Positions 9,209 to 16,851 of a stretch of 55,396 nt of DNA are shown one piece after another. A model generated the notes under the pieces. That model searched no databases. It was not told where the DNA came from and saw only the letters and a list, made by a program, of their open reading frames with translations. The stretch comes from Rubrivivax sp. (lineage in GTDB: Bacteria > Pseudomonadota > Gammaproteobacteria > Burkholderiales > Burkholderiaceae_C), in NCBI GenBank assembly GCA_027491255.1, contig JAIXWM010000025.1:1-55396 (forward strand). The letters are read 5' to 3'. A program made the position numbers and the translations under genes. How positions within the stretch are numbered: the stretch's first letter is position 1; the number at the start of each line of letters is the position of its first letter.

Positions 9209-10300
9209 GTGACGCCGCCGCCGGCCGCTCCGCACACAGGCGCCGGCCGCCCGGATGCGCGCGTGCGCATGGTCGACGTGGCGCAGCGCGCCGGGGTCGG
9301 CACCATCACCGTGTCGCGCGTCCTGCGCACCCCCGAGCGGGTGTCTCCCGAGGTGCGCCGCCGGGTCCTGGCGGCGATCCAGGCCACGGGCTACGTGCCG
9401 AACCTGGCCGCCGGCACGCTGAAGTCGCAACGCTCCCGCGTCGTGGCCAGCATCGTGCCCACGCTGCGCAACACCATCTTCGCCGAGACGGTCGACGGTC
9501 TGGCCGACGGCCTGCGCGCGCAAGGCCTGCAGTTGCTGATCGCGAGCTCGGGCTACTCCGTCGAGGCCGAGGAGGAGATCCTGCTCAACCTGCTGGGTCA
9601 GCAGCCGGTGGCGGTGGTGCTGACCGGCACGGCCCATGCGCCGCCGGTGCGCGCGCTGCTGCGCTCGCGCGCGCTGCCGGTGGTCGAGACCTGGGACCTG
9701 TCGGACGACCCGATAGACCTTGCGGTGGGCTTCTCGAACTTCGAGGCGGCCCGCTCGATGACCCTGGCGCTGGCGACGCGAGGCTATCGCCGGATTGCCT
9801 TTGCCGGAGCGCCCCCGCAGCGCGAACACCGGGCTGCGCAGCGGCTCGAGGGTTACCGTCAGGCGATGGCCGAGCTCGGTCGCAGCGCCCACACCGTGAC
9901 ACTCGACGACCTCGGCGTCACCTTTGCCTCCGGCGAGAGCGCGGTGCGCGGGCTTCTCGCCGGCCCGCTGGCGCCGGACGTGGTGTTCTTCGCCAACGAT
10001 GTGGCCGCCTTCGGTGCGGCCCAGGCGTGTGTGCGGCTGGGCGTGGCCGTCCCGACCCGGATGGCGATCGCGGGCTTCGGCGACTTCGAACTCGCAGGCG
10101 CGTCGAATCCGCCGCTGACCACGGTCAGGATCCCGGGTGAGCACATCGGGCGCACGGCCGCCAGGCTGATCATCGAGCGCCTGGCCGCCTCGCGCGGGGC
10201 GGGCGAGGCCCAGGCTGCGGGCGCCGCCGGGACGGCCCAGGCCGTGTCCGGCCGGTCCGTGGACCTCGGCTTCGAGATCGTGTTCCGGGAAAGCGCATGA
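9209..10300 (+). CDS. LacI-family transcriptional regulator, paralogue of the first
   Basis: This is a 363-residue repressor with the LacI helix-turn-helix (VRMVDVAQRAGVGTITVSRVL) after about 19 leader residues, followed by a sugar-binding-like domain. Start choice is uncertain: GTG at 9209 is used here, and ATG at 9269 would begin right at the helix-turn-helix. The ligand domain matches the LacI protein at 469-1527 in blocks such as SRVVASIVPTL, PVVETWDL and VGFSN, so the two probably sense related molecules. It sits between the Rieske gene and the TIM-barrel gene on the same strand and is a candidate for binding the site at 7738-7753. Confidence 0.9.
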   Translation: MTPPPAAPHTGAGRPDARVRMVDVAQRAGVGTITVSRVLRTPERVSPEVRRRVLAAIQATGYVPNLAAGTLKSQRSRVVASIVPTLRNTIFAETVDGLADGLRAQGLQLLIASSGYSVEAEEEILLNLLGQQPVAVVLTGTAHAPPVRALLRSRALPVVETWDLSDDPIDLAVGFSNFEAARSMTLALATRGYRRIAFAGAPPQREHRAAQRLEGYRQAMAELGRSAHTVTLDDLGVTFASGESAVRGLLAGPLAPDVVFFANDVAAFGAAQACVRLGVAVPTRMAIAGFGDFELAGASNPPLTTVRIPGEHIGRTAARLIIERLAASRGAGEAQAAGAAGTAQAVSGRSVDLGFEIVFRESA

Positions 10301-10356
10301 TCCACCCGGCGCCGTCTTGATCGACGTGAGCGCCCGACCGTCTTCAGGAGACCACG

Positions 10357-11193
10357 ATGCCTCGTTTTCTGGTGTATCAATCCTTGTGGGCCATGGAGCG
10401 CCGCCGCCCCGACGGCGCCGAGTGGACGCTCGACGAGAAGCTCGAGATGATCCGCGCCGCCGGCTTCGACGGCTGCGGGGTCCGTTTCGCGGACCGGGAC
10501 TACGCGCGCACGGTCACGTCCTTCCTGCGCGCGCACGGCATGAGCTGGCAGGCCCAGTGCTACCCGCGCACCGTCGACGAGCTCAAGCCCATCATCGAGC
10601 ATGTCCAGGAACTCGGCGCCGACCACATCAACCTGCAGGCTGACGTGCGCCCCTACACGGTCGAGGAGTGCGTGCCGTACATCGAGGGCTGGCACCGGCT
10701 CGCGGCGGATGCGGGCATCGCCCTGCACATCGAGACGCACCGTGACCGGATGACCACCGACCTGTTCTTCACGCTGCACCTGCTGGACCGCTTTCCCGGA
10801 CTGCGGTTCACCGCGGACCTGTCGCACTACCTGGTCGGTCGTGAGTTCGCCTGGCCGGTCAGCGACGAGAACCATGCGCTGATGCACCGCATCCTCGACA
10901 ACACCTGGGGCTTCCACGGCCGCGTCGCCAGCCGCGAGCAGGTCCAGATCCAGACCAGCTTCGCCCACCACCGGCCCTGGGTCGATCTGTTCATGGGCTG
11001 GTGGGAATACGGCATGCGCAGCTGGCGCGCCCGTGCCGGCGCCGATGCCTCGTTGACCTTCCTGTGCGAACTCGGCCCGTCGCCGTATGCCATCACCGGT
11101 GCCGACGGCTATGAGCTGTCCGACCGCTGGCAGGAGTCCTTGGCCATGAAGGACGAGATCCGCGCGCTCTGGTCCCGCGTCATGGCCTCCTGA
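10357..11193 (+). CDS. Sugar phosphate isomerase/epimerase-like TIM-barrel protein
   Basis: This 278-residue protein fits the AP-endonuclease-2 (xylose-isomerase-like) TIM-barrel family. Acidic and histidine metal-ligand candidates appear at barrel strand ends: HIETHRDR near residue 128, TADLSHY near 152, HGRVASRE near 188 and CELGPSPYA near 238. AGGAG precedes the ATG at good spacing. Relatives include inosose dehydratase, ketose epimerases and hydroxypyruvate isomerase. With two LacI regulators nearby, a carbohydrate or cyclitol substrate is plausible, but the reaction is not determined by sequence. The gene is the last of its operon and is followed by a strong convergent hairpin. Confidence 0.85.
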   Translation: MPRFLVYQSLWAMERRRPDGAEWTLDEKLEMIRAAGFDGCGVRFADRDYARTVTSFLRAHGMSWQAQCYPRTVDELKPIIEHVQELGADHINLQADVRPYTVEECVPYIEGWHRLAADAGIALHIETHRDRMTTDLFFTLHLLDRFPGLRFTADLSHYLVGREFAWPVSDENHALMHRILDNTWGFHGRVASREQVQIQTSFAHHRPWVDLFMGWWEYGMRSWRARAGADASLTFLCELGPSPYAITGADGYELSDRWQESLAMKDEIRALWSRVMAS

Positions 11194-11211
11194 CGGAGGG
11201 CCGTCCGCCAG

Positions 11212-11246
11212 GCTCGGCCCCGGCCGGATTACGGCCGGGCCGGGCC
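11212..11246. terminator. Bidirectional terminator-like hairpin
   Basis: A long GC hairpin centred on the loop GATTA (11227-11231) begins with CGGCCG paired to CGGCCG and extends outward with one bulge. It lies exactly in the 54-bp gap between the convergent TIM-barrel and DUF883 genes. Only a short CTT follows on the plus strand. Confidence 0.6.
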
Positions 11247-11247
11247 T

Positions 11248-11580
11248 TCAGCGCTTGGCGGCGAGGTATCCGACGAGCAAGCCCACGGCCGCGGCCATGC
11301 CCATCGCGGTGTAGGGGTGGGTCTGCACGGTCTGGTCGGCCTGCTGTGCGGCGCGCTTCACGCGCACCGCCGCCGATTCATTCAGTTCCTCGATCTGCTG
11401 CCGCATCTGCCGCACCTGCATGCTCAGACGCTCGCGCACCGCGTCGAACTTGTGGTCGCCCGTGTCGGCGGCCGAGCGCAGGAAGGTGTCGATCTCGTCG
11501 ACCATGTGGCGCAGGTTGTGGCTGGCCTGTTGCGGGGTGCTGTCGGGTGGGAAGCTGCGCAGGGGGGCGTCCATGTTCAT
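11248..11580 (-). CDS. DUF883 (ElaB/YqjD-like) inner-membrane-anchored protein
   Basis: This is a 110-residue protein of the DUF883 family. An N-terminal Pro/Ser stretch is followed by an amphipathic, probably coiled-coil helix (residues about 20-85, rich in E, R and Q). A single C-terminal membrane helix with Gly-rich face ends in LLVGYLAAKR. This matches ElaB, YqjD and YgaM of E. coli, which are stationary-phase tail-anchored proteins linked to ribosome association. AAGGA precedes the ATG. The gene is not obviously related to its metabolic neighbours. Confidence 0.88.
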   Translation of the reverse strand: MNMDAPLRSFPPDSTPQQASHNLRHMVDEIDTFLRSAADTGDHKFDAVRERLSMQVRQMRQQIEELNESAAVRVKRAAQQADQTVQTHPYTAMGMAAAVGLLVGYLAAKR

Positions 11581-11705
11581 GTCCTTGGCTGGAAGGTGGG
11601 CCGGGGCCGGCCACGGGACGTGGGCCGGCGGGAGGCGCAAGCTTCGCCTGGGCCGGGGGGAAGACGCTTGCGCCGCCGCAAAGGGCGGTCGTCCGGAATT
11701 CAGGC

Positions 11706-12728
11706 TCAGCTCTCCCGCCAACGATGGCAGGCCACCCGGTGCTGCGCCGAGACCGCATCCGTCGCGGGCACCTCGCTGCGGCACCGGGCGTCGGCCCGAG
11801 GGCAGCGCAGGTGGAAGTGACAGCCCGGCGGTGGCGCCAGCGGCGAAGGCAGCTCGCCCTGGATCGGCACGGGCAGGGCGATGACCGCGGACTCGCTGCC
11901 CAGATCCAGCCGAGGCACGCTGTCCAGCAGGGCCCGGGTGTAGGGGTGCCGCGGCCGGGCGTAGAGTTCCTGCGCGGGCGCCACCTCGACGATCCGGCCG
12001 AGGTACATCACGGCCACCCGGTCGCACAGGTGGCGCACCACGCCCAGGTGGTGACTGATGAAGACCATCGTCAGCGACAGCTCGGCCTTGAGTTGCAGGA
12101 AGAGGTTGAGCACCTGGGCCTGGATCGAGACGTCCAGCGAGGCCACCGGTTCGTCGCAGATCAGCGTGTCGGGCTGCATCGCCAGGGCCCGTGCGATCGC
12201 AATGCGCTGACGCTGTCCGCCGGAAAACTGGTGTGGGTAGCGCTGGGCCGCCTGGGCGGGCAGCCCGACCCGCAGCAACCACTGTTCGACGTAGGCCGCC
12301 GCCTCGCCGGAGGTCACCAGCCGGTGCGTCAACGGGCCCTCGGCCAGCGCCTCGCCCACACGCATGCGCGGGTCGAGCGAGGCGAAAGGGTCCTGGAAGA
12401 TCATCTGCACGCGCGAGGTCGTCTTGCGCCCGTGGGGGCCCGGGTCCATGACGGGCCGGCCGTCCAGAACGATCTCACCGGCCGTGGGCGGCAGGATGCC
12501 CGCCATCATGCGGCCCAGCGTGCTCTTGCCGCAGCCCGATTCGCCCACCAGGCCCAGCACCTCGCCCCGCCGCACCTGCAGGTCGGCGGTGTCCACCGCC
12601 TGCACCACGCTGCGCGCCGCGCCCATGCCCAGCCAGCCCGCGACGTGCTCGCCCCAACCCGCAGGCGACTCGAAGCGGCGCGAGACCGCGCGGGCCTCCA
12701 GGTGCACGGGTGCGGACTCGTCGATCAT
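11706..12728 (-). CDS. Oligopeptide/dipeptide ABC transporter ATPase, DppF/OppF type
   Basis: This 340-residue ATPase has Walker [11 protein letters not shown]-loop VQMIFQDP, signature FSGGQRQR, Walker B LICDEPVASLD and the switch His in ISHHLG. The C-terminal oligopeptide-ATPase domain carries the cysteine-containing motif around HLRCPRADARCR. The start at 12728 overlaps the preceding ATPase gene as ATGA. It energises import together with the DppD-type ATPase and the two permeases upstream; the binding protein is encoded divergently at 16852. This is the last gene of the minus-strand operon. Confidence 0.95.
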   Translation of the reverse strand: MIDESAPVHLEARAVSRRFESPAGWGEHVAGWLGMGAARSVVQAVDTADLQVRRGEVLGLVGESGCGKSTLGRMMAGILPPTAGEIVLDGRPVMDPGPHGRKTTSRVQMIFQDPFASLDPRMRVGEALAEGPLTHRLVTSGEAAAYVEQWLLRVGLPAQAAQRYPHQFSGGQRQRIAIARALAMQPDTLICDEPVASLDVSIQAQVLNLFLQLKAELSLTMVFISHHLGVVRHLCDRVAVMYLGRIVEVAPAQELYARPRHPYTRALLDSVPRLDLGSESAVIALPVPIQGELPSPLAPPPGCHFHLRCPRADARCRSEVPATDAVSAQHRVACHRWRES

Positions 12729-13804
12729 GGGGCCGGCGCCACGGCTGCGCGCGACGGCGGCGGCACCGCTGCGGCGTCTGCGTGATGAAGCGGAAAGTGA
12801 CAGCGCCAGGCGCGCTCGCCGTCGCTCTGGCGGGGCGGTGCCTGCTCCCGGCAGCGCGCCTCGGCGCGGGCGCAGCGATCGGCGAAGCTGCATCCCGCCG
12901 GCAGCGCGTCCAGCGGCGGCGGCGCGCCCGGAATCTGGGTCAGGGGCTGGCCCGGTGTGGACGACTGCGGCAGCGAGCCCAGCAATCCGGCGGTGTAGGG
13001 GTGTCGCGGGGCCTTGAGCACGGCCCGCGTGGGCCCTTCCTCGACGATGCGTCCGGCATACATGACCAGCACGCGTTGCGCGATCGCAGCCACGGTGGCG
13101 AGATCATGGCTGATCCACAGCAGCGCGGTGCCGCTGTCGCGCACCAGTTGGTGGATCTCGGTCAGGATCTGCGCCTGGATCGAGACGTCCAGCGCGGTGG
13201 TCGGCTCGTCGGCCACGATGACCTGCGGCTTGTGCAGCAGGGCGATCGCGATCGCCACCCGCTGGCGCATGCCCCCCGAGAACTGATGGGGCCAGGCCTC
13301 GAGGCGCCGGTCGGCGTCCGGGATGCCCACCTGACGCAGCACCTCGACGCAGCGCGCGCGGGCCTGCGCCCGGGGGACATAGCCGTGAGCCTGGAGCGCG
13401 AGCGCCATCTGCGCGCCGATGGTCAGCACCGGGTTGAGCGTGGCCATCGGGTCCTGGAAGATCATGGCCAGGCGGCGGCCCCGTACGGCCCGCAGCCCCT
13501 GGCTGGACAGGCCCACCAGTTCCTCGCCGTCCAGCCGCACCGAGCCGCCCGCGATGCGCCCCGGCGCGTCGATCAGGCCGAGCAGGGAATACCCGGTCAC
13601 GCTCTTGCCCGAGCCCGATTCGCCCACCAGCCCGACGGTCTCGCCCGCGTGCAGGTCGAAGCTGACCCCATTCACCGCCTGGACGGTGGCGTGACGCTGC
13701 TCGAAACAGGTGCGCAGGTCGCGCACCGACAGAACGGGTTCCCGCTGCGCGGCGGGACCCGGGCCCGGGGCCCGGGACGACGGGGTATCGGTGGCCGTGC
13801 TCAT
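12725..13804 (-). CDS. Oligopeptide/dipeptide ABC transporter ATPase, DppD/OppD type
   Basis: This 359-residue ATPase has Walker A GESGSGKSV, Q-loop MIFQDPMATLNP, signature FSGGMRQR, Walker [13 protein letters not shown] and the H-loop ISHDL. The C-terminal Cys-rich oligopeptide-ATPase motif lies near CSFADRCARAEARCRE. A 20-residue Pro/Ala-rich leader precedes the domain. The reading frame remains open far upstream, but the ATG at 13804 overlaps the permease stop as ATGA, which fixes the start. It is a heterodimer partner of the DppF-type ATPase. Confidence 0.95.
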   Translation of the reverse strand: MSTATDTPSSRAPGPGPAAQREPVLSVRDLRTCFEQRHATVQAVNGVSFDLHAGETVGLVGESGSGKSVTGYSLLGLIDAPGRIAGGSVRLDGEELVGLSSQGLRAVRGRRLAMIFQDPMATLNPVLTIGAQMALALQAHGYVPRAQARARCVEVLRQVGIPDADRRLEAWPHQFSGGMRQRVAIAIALLHKPQVIVADEPTTALDVSIQAQILTEIHQLVRDSGTALLWISHDLATVAAIAQRVLVMYAGRIVEEGPTRAVLKAPRHPYTAGLLGSLPQSSTPGQPLTQIPGAPPPLDALPAGCSFADRCARAEARCREQAPPRQSDGERAWRCHFPLHHADAAAVPPPSRAAVAPAP

Positions 13805-14667
13805 CGACGCAGTCTCGGGTTGAACTGGTCGCGCACCTGGTCGCCGACCAGGTTGATCGAGACGATGAGCAGGATGAGCGCGATGCCGGGATAGATGGAG
13901 ATCCAGTAGCGCCCTGACAGCAGGTACTGGAAGCCGTTGGCGATCAGCATGCCCAGCGACGGCTCGGTCACCGGCAGCCCGAGCCCGAGGAAGGACAGCG
14001 TGGCCTCGAGCGAGATCGCATTGGCCACCTGGACGGTGCCGACCACGATCAACGGCGGCAGGCAGTTGGGCAGGATGTGGCGCATGACGACGCGCCAGGC
14101 CGGCAGCGGGGTGGACAGCGCGGCCTCGACGTAGTCCTTGCTGCGCTCGGCCACCGCGGCGCCGTGCGTGGTGCGGGCGAAATAGGCGTATTGCGCGGCC
14201 ACCAGCGCAGCGATCATCTGCCAGCGCCCCTGGCCGAGGACGGCCGAGATCACCAGCGCGAGCAGGATCGCCGGGAAGGACAACTGCAGGTCCACCACGC
14301 GCATGATCACGGCCTCCAGGCGTCCGCCGGCGAAGGCGGCGCTCGCGCCCAGCGTCGCACCCAGCGCGAAGGCGATCGCGCCGGCGATCAGGCTGATCTG
14401 GATCGACAGCCGCAGGCCGTGCAGGATGGCCGACAGCACGTCGCGGCCCTGCGCGTCGGTGCCCAGCAGGTAGGTCACCCCCTCGGCGTTGGTGTGTCCG
14501 GGCGGCTTGCGCGCATCCATCAGCCGCAGGCTGGCCAGATCGTAGGGGTCCTGCGGCGCGATCCAGGGAGCCATGAGCGCGGCCGCCATCATCAGCAGGG
14601 CGACGGCAAGCGCGGCCACCGCCACCCGGTTGTCGCGGTATTCGATCCAGAAGCGTTGCAGGATCAT
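13801..14667 (-). CDS. Oligopeptide/dipeptide ABC transporter permease, DppC type
   Basis: This 288-residue permease has the DppC N-terminal membrane segment, the GTDAQGRDVLS motif and the EAA loop (EAALSTPLPAWRVVMRHILPN). Its start is unusual: the ATG at 14667 is preceded by no clear ribosome site and overlaps the stop of a 28-codon frame as ATGA. That frame in turn overlaps the upstream permease stop. Either translation passes through the small frame by coupling, or the true N-terminus involves it. Confidence 0.92.
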   Translation of the reverse strand: MILQRFWIEYRDNRVAVAALAVALLMMAAALMAPWIAPQDPYDLASLRLMDARKPPGHTNAEGVTYLLGTDAQGRDVLSAILHGLRLSIQISLIAGAIAFALGATLGASAAFAGGRLEAVIMRVVDLQLSFPAILLALVISAVLGQGRWQMIAALVAAQYAYFARTTHGAAVAERSKDYVEAALSTPLPAWRVVMRHILPNCLPPLIVVGTVQVANAISLEATLSFLGLGLPVTEPSLGMLIANGFQYLLSGRYWISIYPGIALILLIVSINLVGDQVRDQFNPRLRR

Positions 14668-14750
14668 GGGGTGACTCTGCGGCCACGGCGTGACCGCCGC
14701 GAGGAGGCGGCGTCGGCGTGCCGGGCGGTCGACCGCGCGAGCGGGGTCAT
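14664..14750 (-). CDS. Possible 28-residue coupled small ORF between two permease genes
   Basis: This Arg/Ala-rich frame starts MTPLARS and ends RRGRRVTP. It begins in an ATGA overlap with the DppB stop and ends in an ATGA overlap with the DppC start, so it exactly fills the 79-bp gap. This could be chance, a translational relay, or the N-terminus of DppC displaced by a frameshift. No domain is recognised. Confidence 0.3.
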   Translation of the reverse strand: MTPLARSTARHADAASSRRSRRGRRVTP

Positions 14751-15718
14751 GATCGGCGGCTCCTCAGGCGCGGGTCCAGCAGGGCGTAGACCAGGTCGAC
14801 GACCAGGTTGATGGTGGTGAACAGCAAGGCCACCAGCATCAGGTAGCCCACCATCACCGGGCGGTCCAGCGCCTGGATCGAGTCGATGATCAGCTTGCCC
14901 GCGCCGGGCCACGAGAAGATGGTCTCGGTGACCACCGCAAAAGCCAGCGTCGCGCCGAGTTCCAGGCCGAAGACCGTGACGATGGGGATGGAGATCAGCC
15001 GCAGCACATGTCGCTGCATGATCGTCGCCTCGGACTGACCCGTGGCGCGCGCCAGACGCACGGTGTCGCTCAGCATGAGCTCGCGGGTGCTCGCGCGCGC
15101 CAGCCGCATCATCATGGCCATCTTGAAGAGGGCCAGGTTGACCGTGGGCAGCAGCAGATGCTTCCAACCCTCGGCGGTCAGCACGCTCCACTCGATGTCG
15201 AGCCAGGCGACGGTCGGCCCGCGACCGCCCGCGGGCAGCCAACCCAGCCAGACCGCGAACACGAGGATCAGCACCAGACCGATCCAGAAGGTCGGCACGG
15301 AAAAGCCCAGCACCGACACGCCCATCGCCAGCCGGGACAGCGGGTGGTGCGGCCGCCAGCCGGCGAGCATGCCCACGGGCACGCCGATCAGGGTGGCTGC
15401 GAGCACGGCCAGCAGCGCGATCTCCAGGGTTGCCGGCAGGCGGCTGAGGATCAGGTCCAGCACCGGCATGTTGAAGACGAAGGACGTGCCCAGATCTCCC
15501 GCCATGAGCCGTTTCAGGAAGGCCAGGTACTGCAGCCACAGCGGCTGGTCCAGGCCGTAGCGCTCGATGGTCTGCTGGCGGATCTCTTGCGTGACGTCCG
15601 GGCCGATCAGCACGTCGATCGGGTTGCCCACGGCATAGACGCCGGCAAACACCAGCGCCGAGATCACCAGCATGACGAGCGCCGCCTGGAACAGGCGGCC
15701 GATCAGCAGACCGACCAT
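14747..15718 (-). CDS. Oligopeptide/dipeptide ABC transporter permease, DppB type
   Basis: This 323-residue permease has six predicted membrane helices. The DppB hallmarks are the N-terminal GLDQPLWLQYLAFLKRLMAGDLGTSF segment, read in parts as GLDQPLW and GDLGTSF, then ARASTRELMLSDTVRLARA and the C-terminal FSWPGAGKLIIDSIQALDRPV region. It is the first transport gene after the creatininase-family gene, about 135 bp downstream, with a three-copy 30-bp repeat in the gap. It forms the translocation pore with DppC. Confidence 0.94.
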   Translation of the reverse strand: MVGLLIGRLFQAALVMLVISALVFAGVYAVGNPIDVLIGPDVTQEIRQQTIERYGLDQPLWLQYLAFLKRLMAGDLGTSFVFNMPVLDLILSRLPATLEIALLAVLAATLIGVPVGMLAGWRPHHPLSRLAMGVSVLGFSVPTFWIGLVLILVFAVWLGWLPAGGRGPTVAWLDIEWSVLTAEGWKHLLLPTVNLALFKMAMMMRLARASTRELMLSDTVRLARATGQSEATIMQRHVLRLISIPIVTVFGLELGATLAFAVVTETIFSWPGAGKLIIDSIQALDRPVMVGYLMLVALLFTTINLVVDLVYALLDPRLRSRRS

Positions 15719-15780
15719 CTCAGTCGTCCCTGACGACGGGGCGCGTCGGGCCGAGGCAGGCGCTGCCTGGCCGCGTTGCG

Positions 15781-15870
15781 GCGCGCGGCTGTCTCACCAC
15801 CCGCTTTCGGGCGCGCGGCTGTCTCACCAGCCGCTTTCGGGCGCGCGGCTGTCTCACCAGCCGCTTTCGA
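15781..15870. repeat. Three tandem copies of a 30-bp unit at the 3' end of the creatininase-family gene
   Basis: Units lie at 15781-15810, 15811-15840 and 15841-15870. They are identical except for base 15800 (c for g) and base 15870 (a for g). The unit at 15841 contains the last codons and stop of the creatininase-family gene (ESGW-stop), so the gene's tail has been copied twice downstream. Because 30 bp is in frame, any stop readthrough would add DSRAPESGW-stop units. Confidence 0.95.
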
Positions 15871-16552
15871 TCAGGCCGCGGGTCTCCTGGACGGCGGTGT
15901 CCCACAAGGCGAGCACCTCGTCGTCAGGGCGCTCGTAGAGGCCGTGGTAGTTGCCGTCGCCCACGAGTTGCCGAACCTGCGCCGGGTTGGACATCTGCAG
16001 CTTCGCGTAATCCACCACCGGCTTGGCGCCCGTGGGCATCTTGACCCCGGGCACGCGGGTCCAGGGAAAGTTCTCCATCCAACTGGCATGCGAGGCGGCC
16101 GGATCGATCCGCTGCACGTGGGCCCAGGTCTTCGGCGCGTTCCACCAGTTGTGAAAGCGCACGCGCATCTCGCGGCGCCGACCCATCCACTCGCTGATGA
16201 AGCCCTGGGCCGGGTTGTTGCCGCCATGGCCGTTGACGACCAGCACCCGTCGGAAGCCGCTGTGGCGAAGGCTTTCGAGGATGTCCTCGATGAGCGCGAT
16301 GTAGGTGCCCACGCGCAAGGACACCGTGCCGGGAAAATCGGCGAAGTACGGCGTGATGCCGTAAGGCACGACCGGAAAGACCGGCACCCCCAGCGGTTGC
16401 GCCGCATCGGCCGCCACGCGCTCCGACAGGATCAGGTCGACGCAAAGGCTCAGGTACGCATGCTGCTCCGTGCTGCCGATGGGCAACACGCAACGGTCAT
16501 CCTTGCGCAGGTACTCTTCAACCTGCATCCAGTTCATCTCGGCGAGGCGCAT
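15854..16552 (-). CDS. Creatininase-family amidohydrolase
   Basis: This 232-residue metal-dependent hydrolase shows the metal-ligand pattern Glu29-x-His31-x7-Asp39 in LPIGSTEQHAYLSLCVD. NGHGGNN and SHASWMEN provide the other conserved loops. Family members hydrolyse cyclic or linear amides (creatinine, formamides) or ring diketones (cyclitol degradation), so the substrate is open. It is the first gene of the operon encoding the peptide-type ABC importer, facing the divergent binding-protein, isoaspartyl-peptidase, ketopantoate-reductase-like and SDR genes. A hydrolytic step on the imported compound is the likely role (inference). Confidence 0.88.
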   Translation of the reverse strand: MRLAEMNWMQVEEYLRKDDRCVLPIGSTEQHAYLSLCVDLILSERVAADAAQPLGVPVFPVVPYGITPYFADFPGTVSLRVGTYIALIEDILESLRHSGFRRVLVVNGHGGNNPAQGFISEWMGRRREMRVRFHNWWNAPKTWAHVQRIDPAASHASWMENFPWTRVPGVKMPTGAKPVVDYAKLQMSNPAQVRQLVGDGNYHGLYERPDDEVLALWDTAVQETRGLIESGW

Positions 16553-16851
16553 GGCGTGTCCTGGAGCGGGCCCCGCGCCAGGGCGCGGCGCGGGTGCCCG
16601 AACCGATTGAATTTAGCAAAGGCCGGTGAGCCCGGGGCTTCACGTTCACCCTGATGGCGAACGCCTGCCGGGCGTGGTTGCGGCGACGCGCCATGCGCTG
16701 CTCGCCGCGAGGCGTCTGCTCTCGCTGGCCCGGTGTCGATTGGTGCAGATCCCATTGACATCCGGCGGCAGCCTCGCGCAAAGTCAGACGCAGTGTCCTG
16801 TCGGCGTCCAGCGCGACGGGACGCAGTGTCCCACCCAGAAGAAGGTCCCCG
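16553..16851. other. Divergent intergenic region, 299 bp
   Basis: This is the control region between the minus-strand amidohydrolase/importer operon and the plus-strand binding-protein operon. It holds a perfect TTGACA at 16755-16760 without a convincing -10, and the repeated operator-like sites listed separately. Apart from an early in-frame ATTTAGC stretch near 16610 that is AT-richer than its surroundings, nothing else is visible. Confidence 0.5.
16787..16832. promoter_or_regulatory. Pair of operator-like repeats before the binding-protein gene
   Basis: GACGCAGTGTCC occurs at 16787-16798 and again at 16820-16831, a spacing of 33 bp or about three helical turns. The second copy sits in the inverted repeat GGGAC-GCAGT-GTCCC (16818-16832). 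The first is only partly symmetric. Same-face spacing and position just before the gene suggest binding of a regulator dimer pair, but no regulator gene adjoins. Confidence 0.45.

Noticed and set aside
12725..14686. A 653-codon frame that would fuse an N-terminal extension to the DppD-type ATPase
   Set aside because: The first 294 codons are a frame-shifted shadow of the DppC permease gene. The ATGA overlap at 13804 marks the genuine start.
15781..15870. Possible CRISPR-like array
   Set aside because: The three 30-bp units are directly adjacent with no spacers, and one of them is the coding end of a gene.
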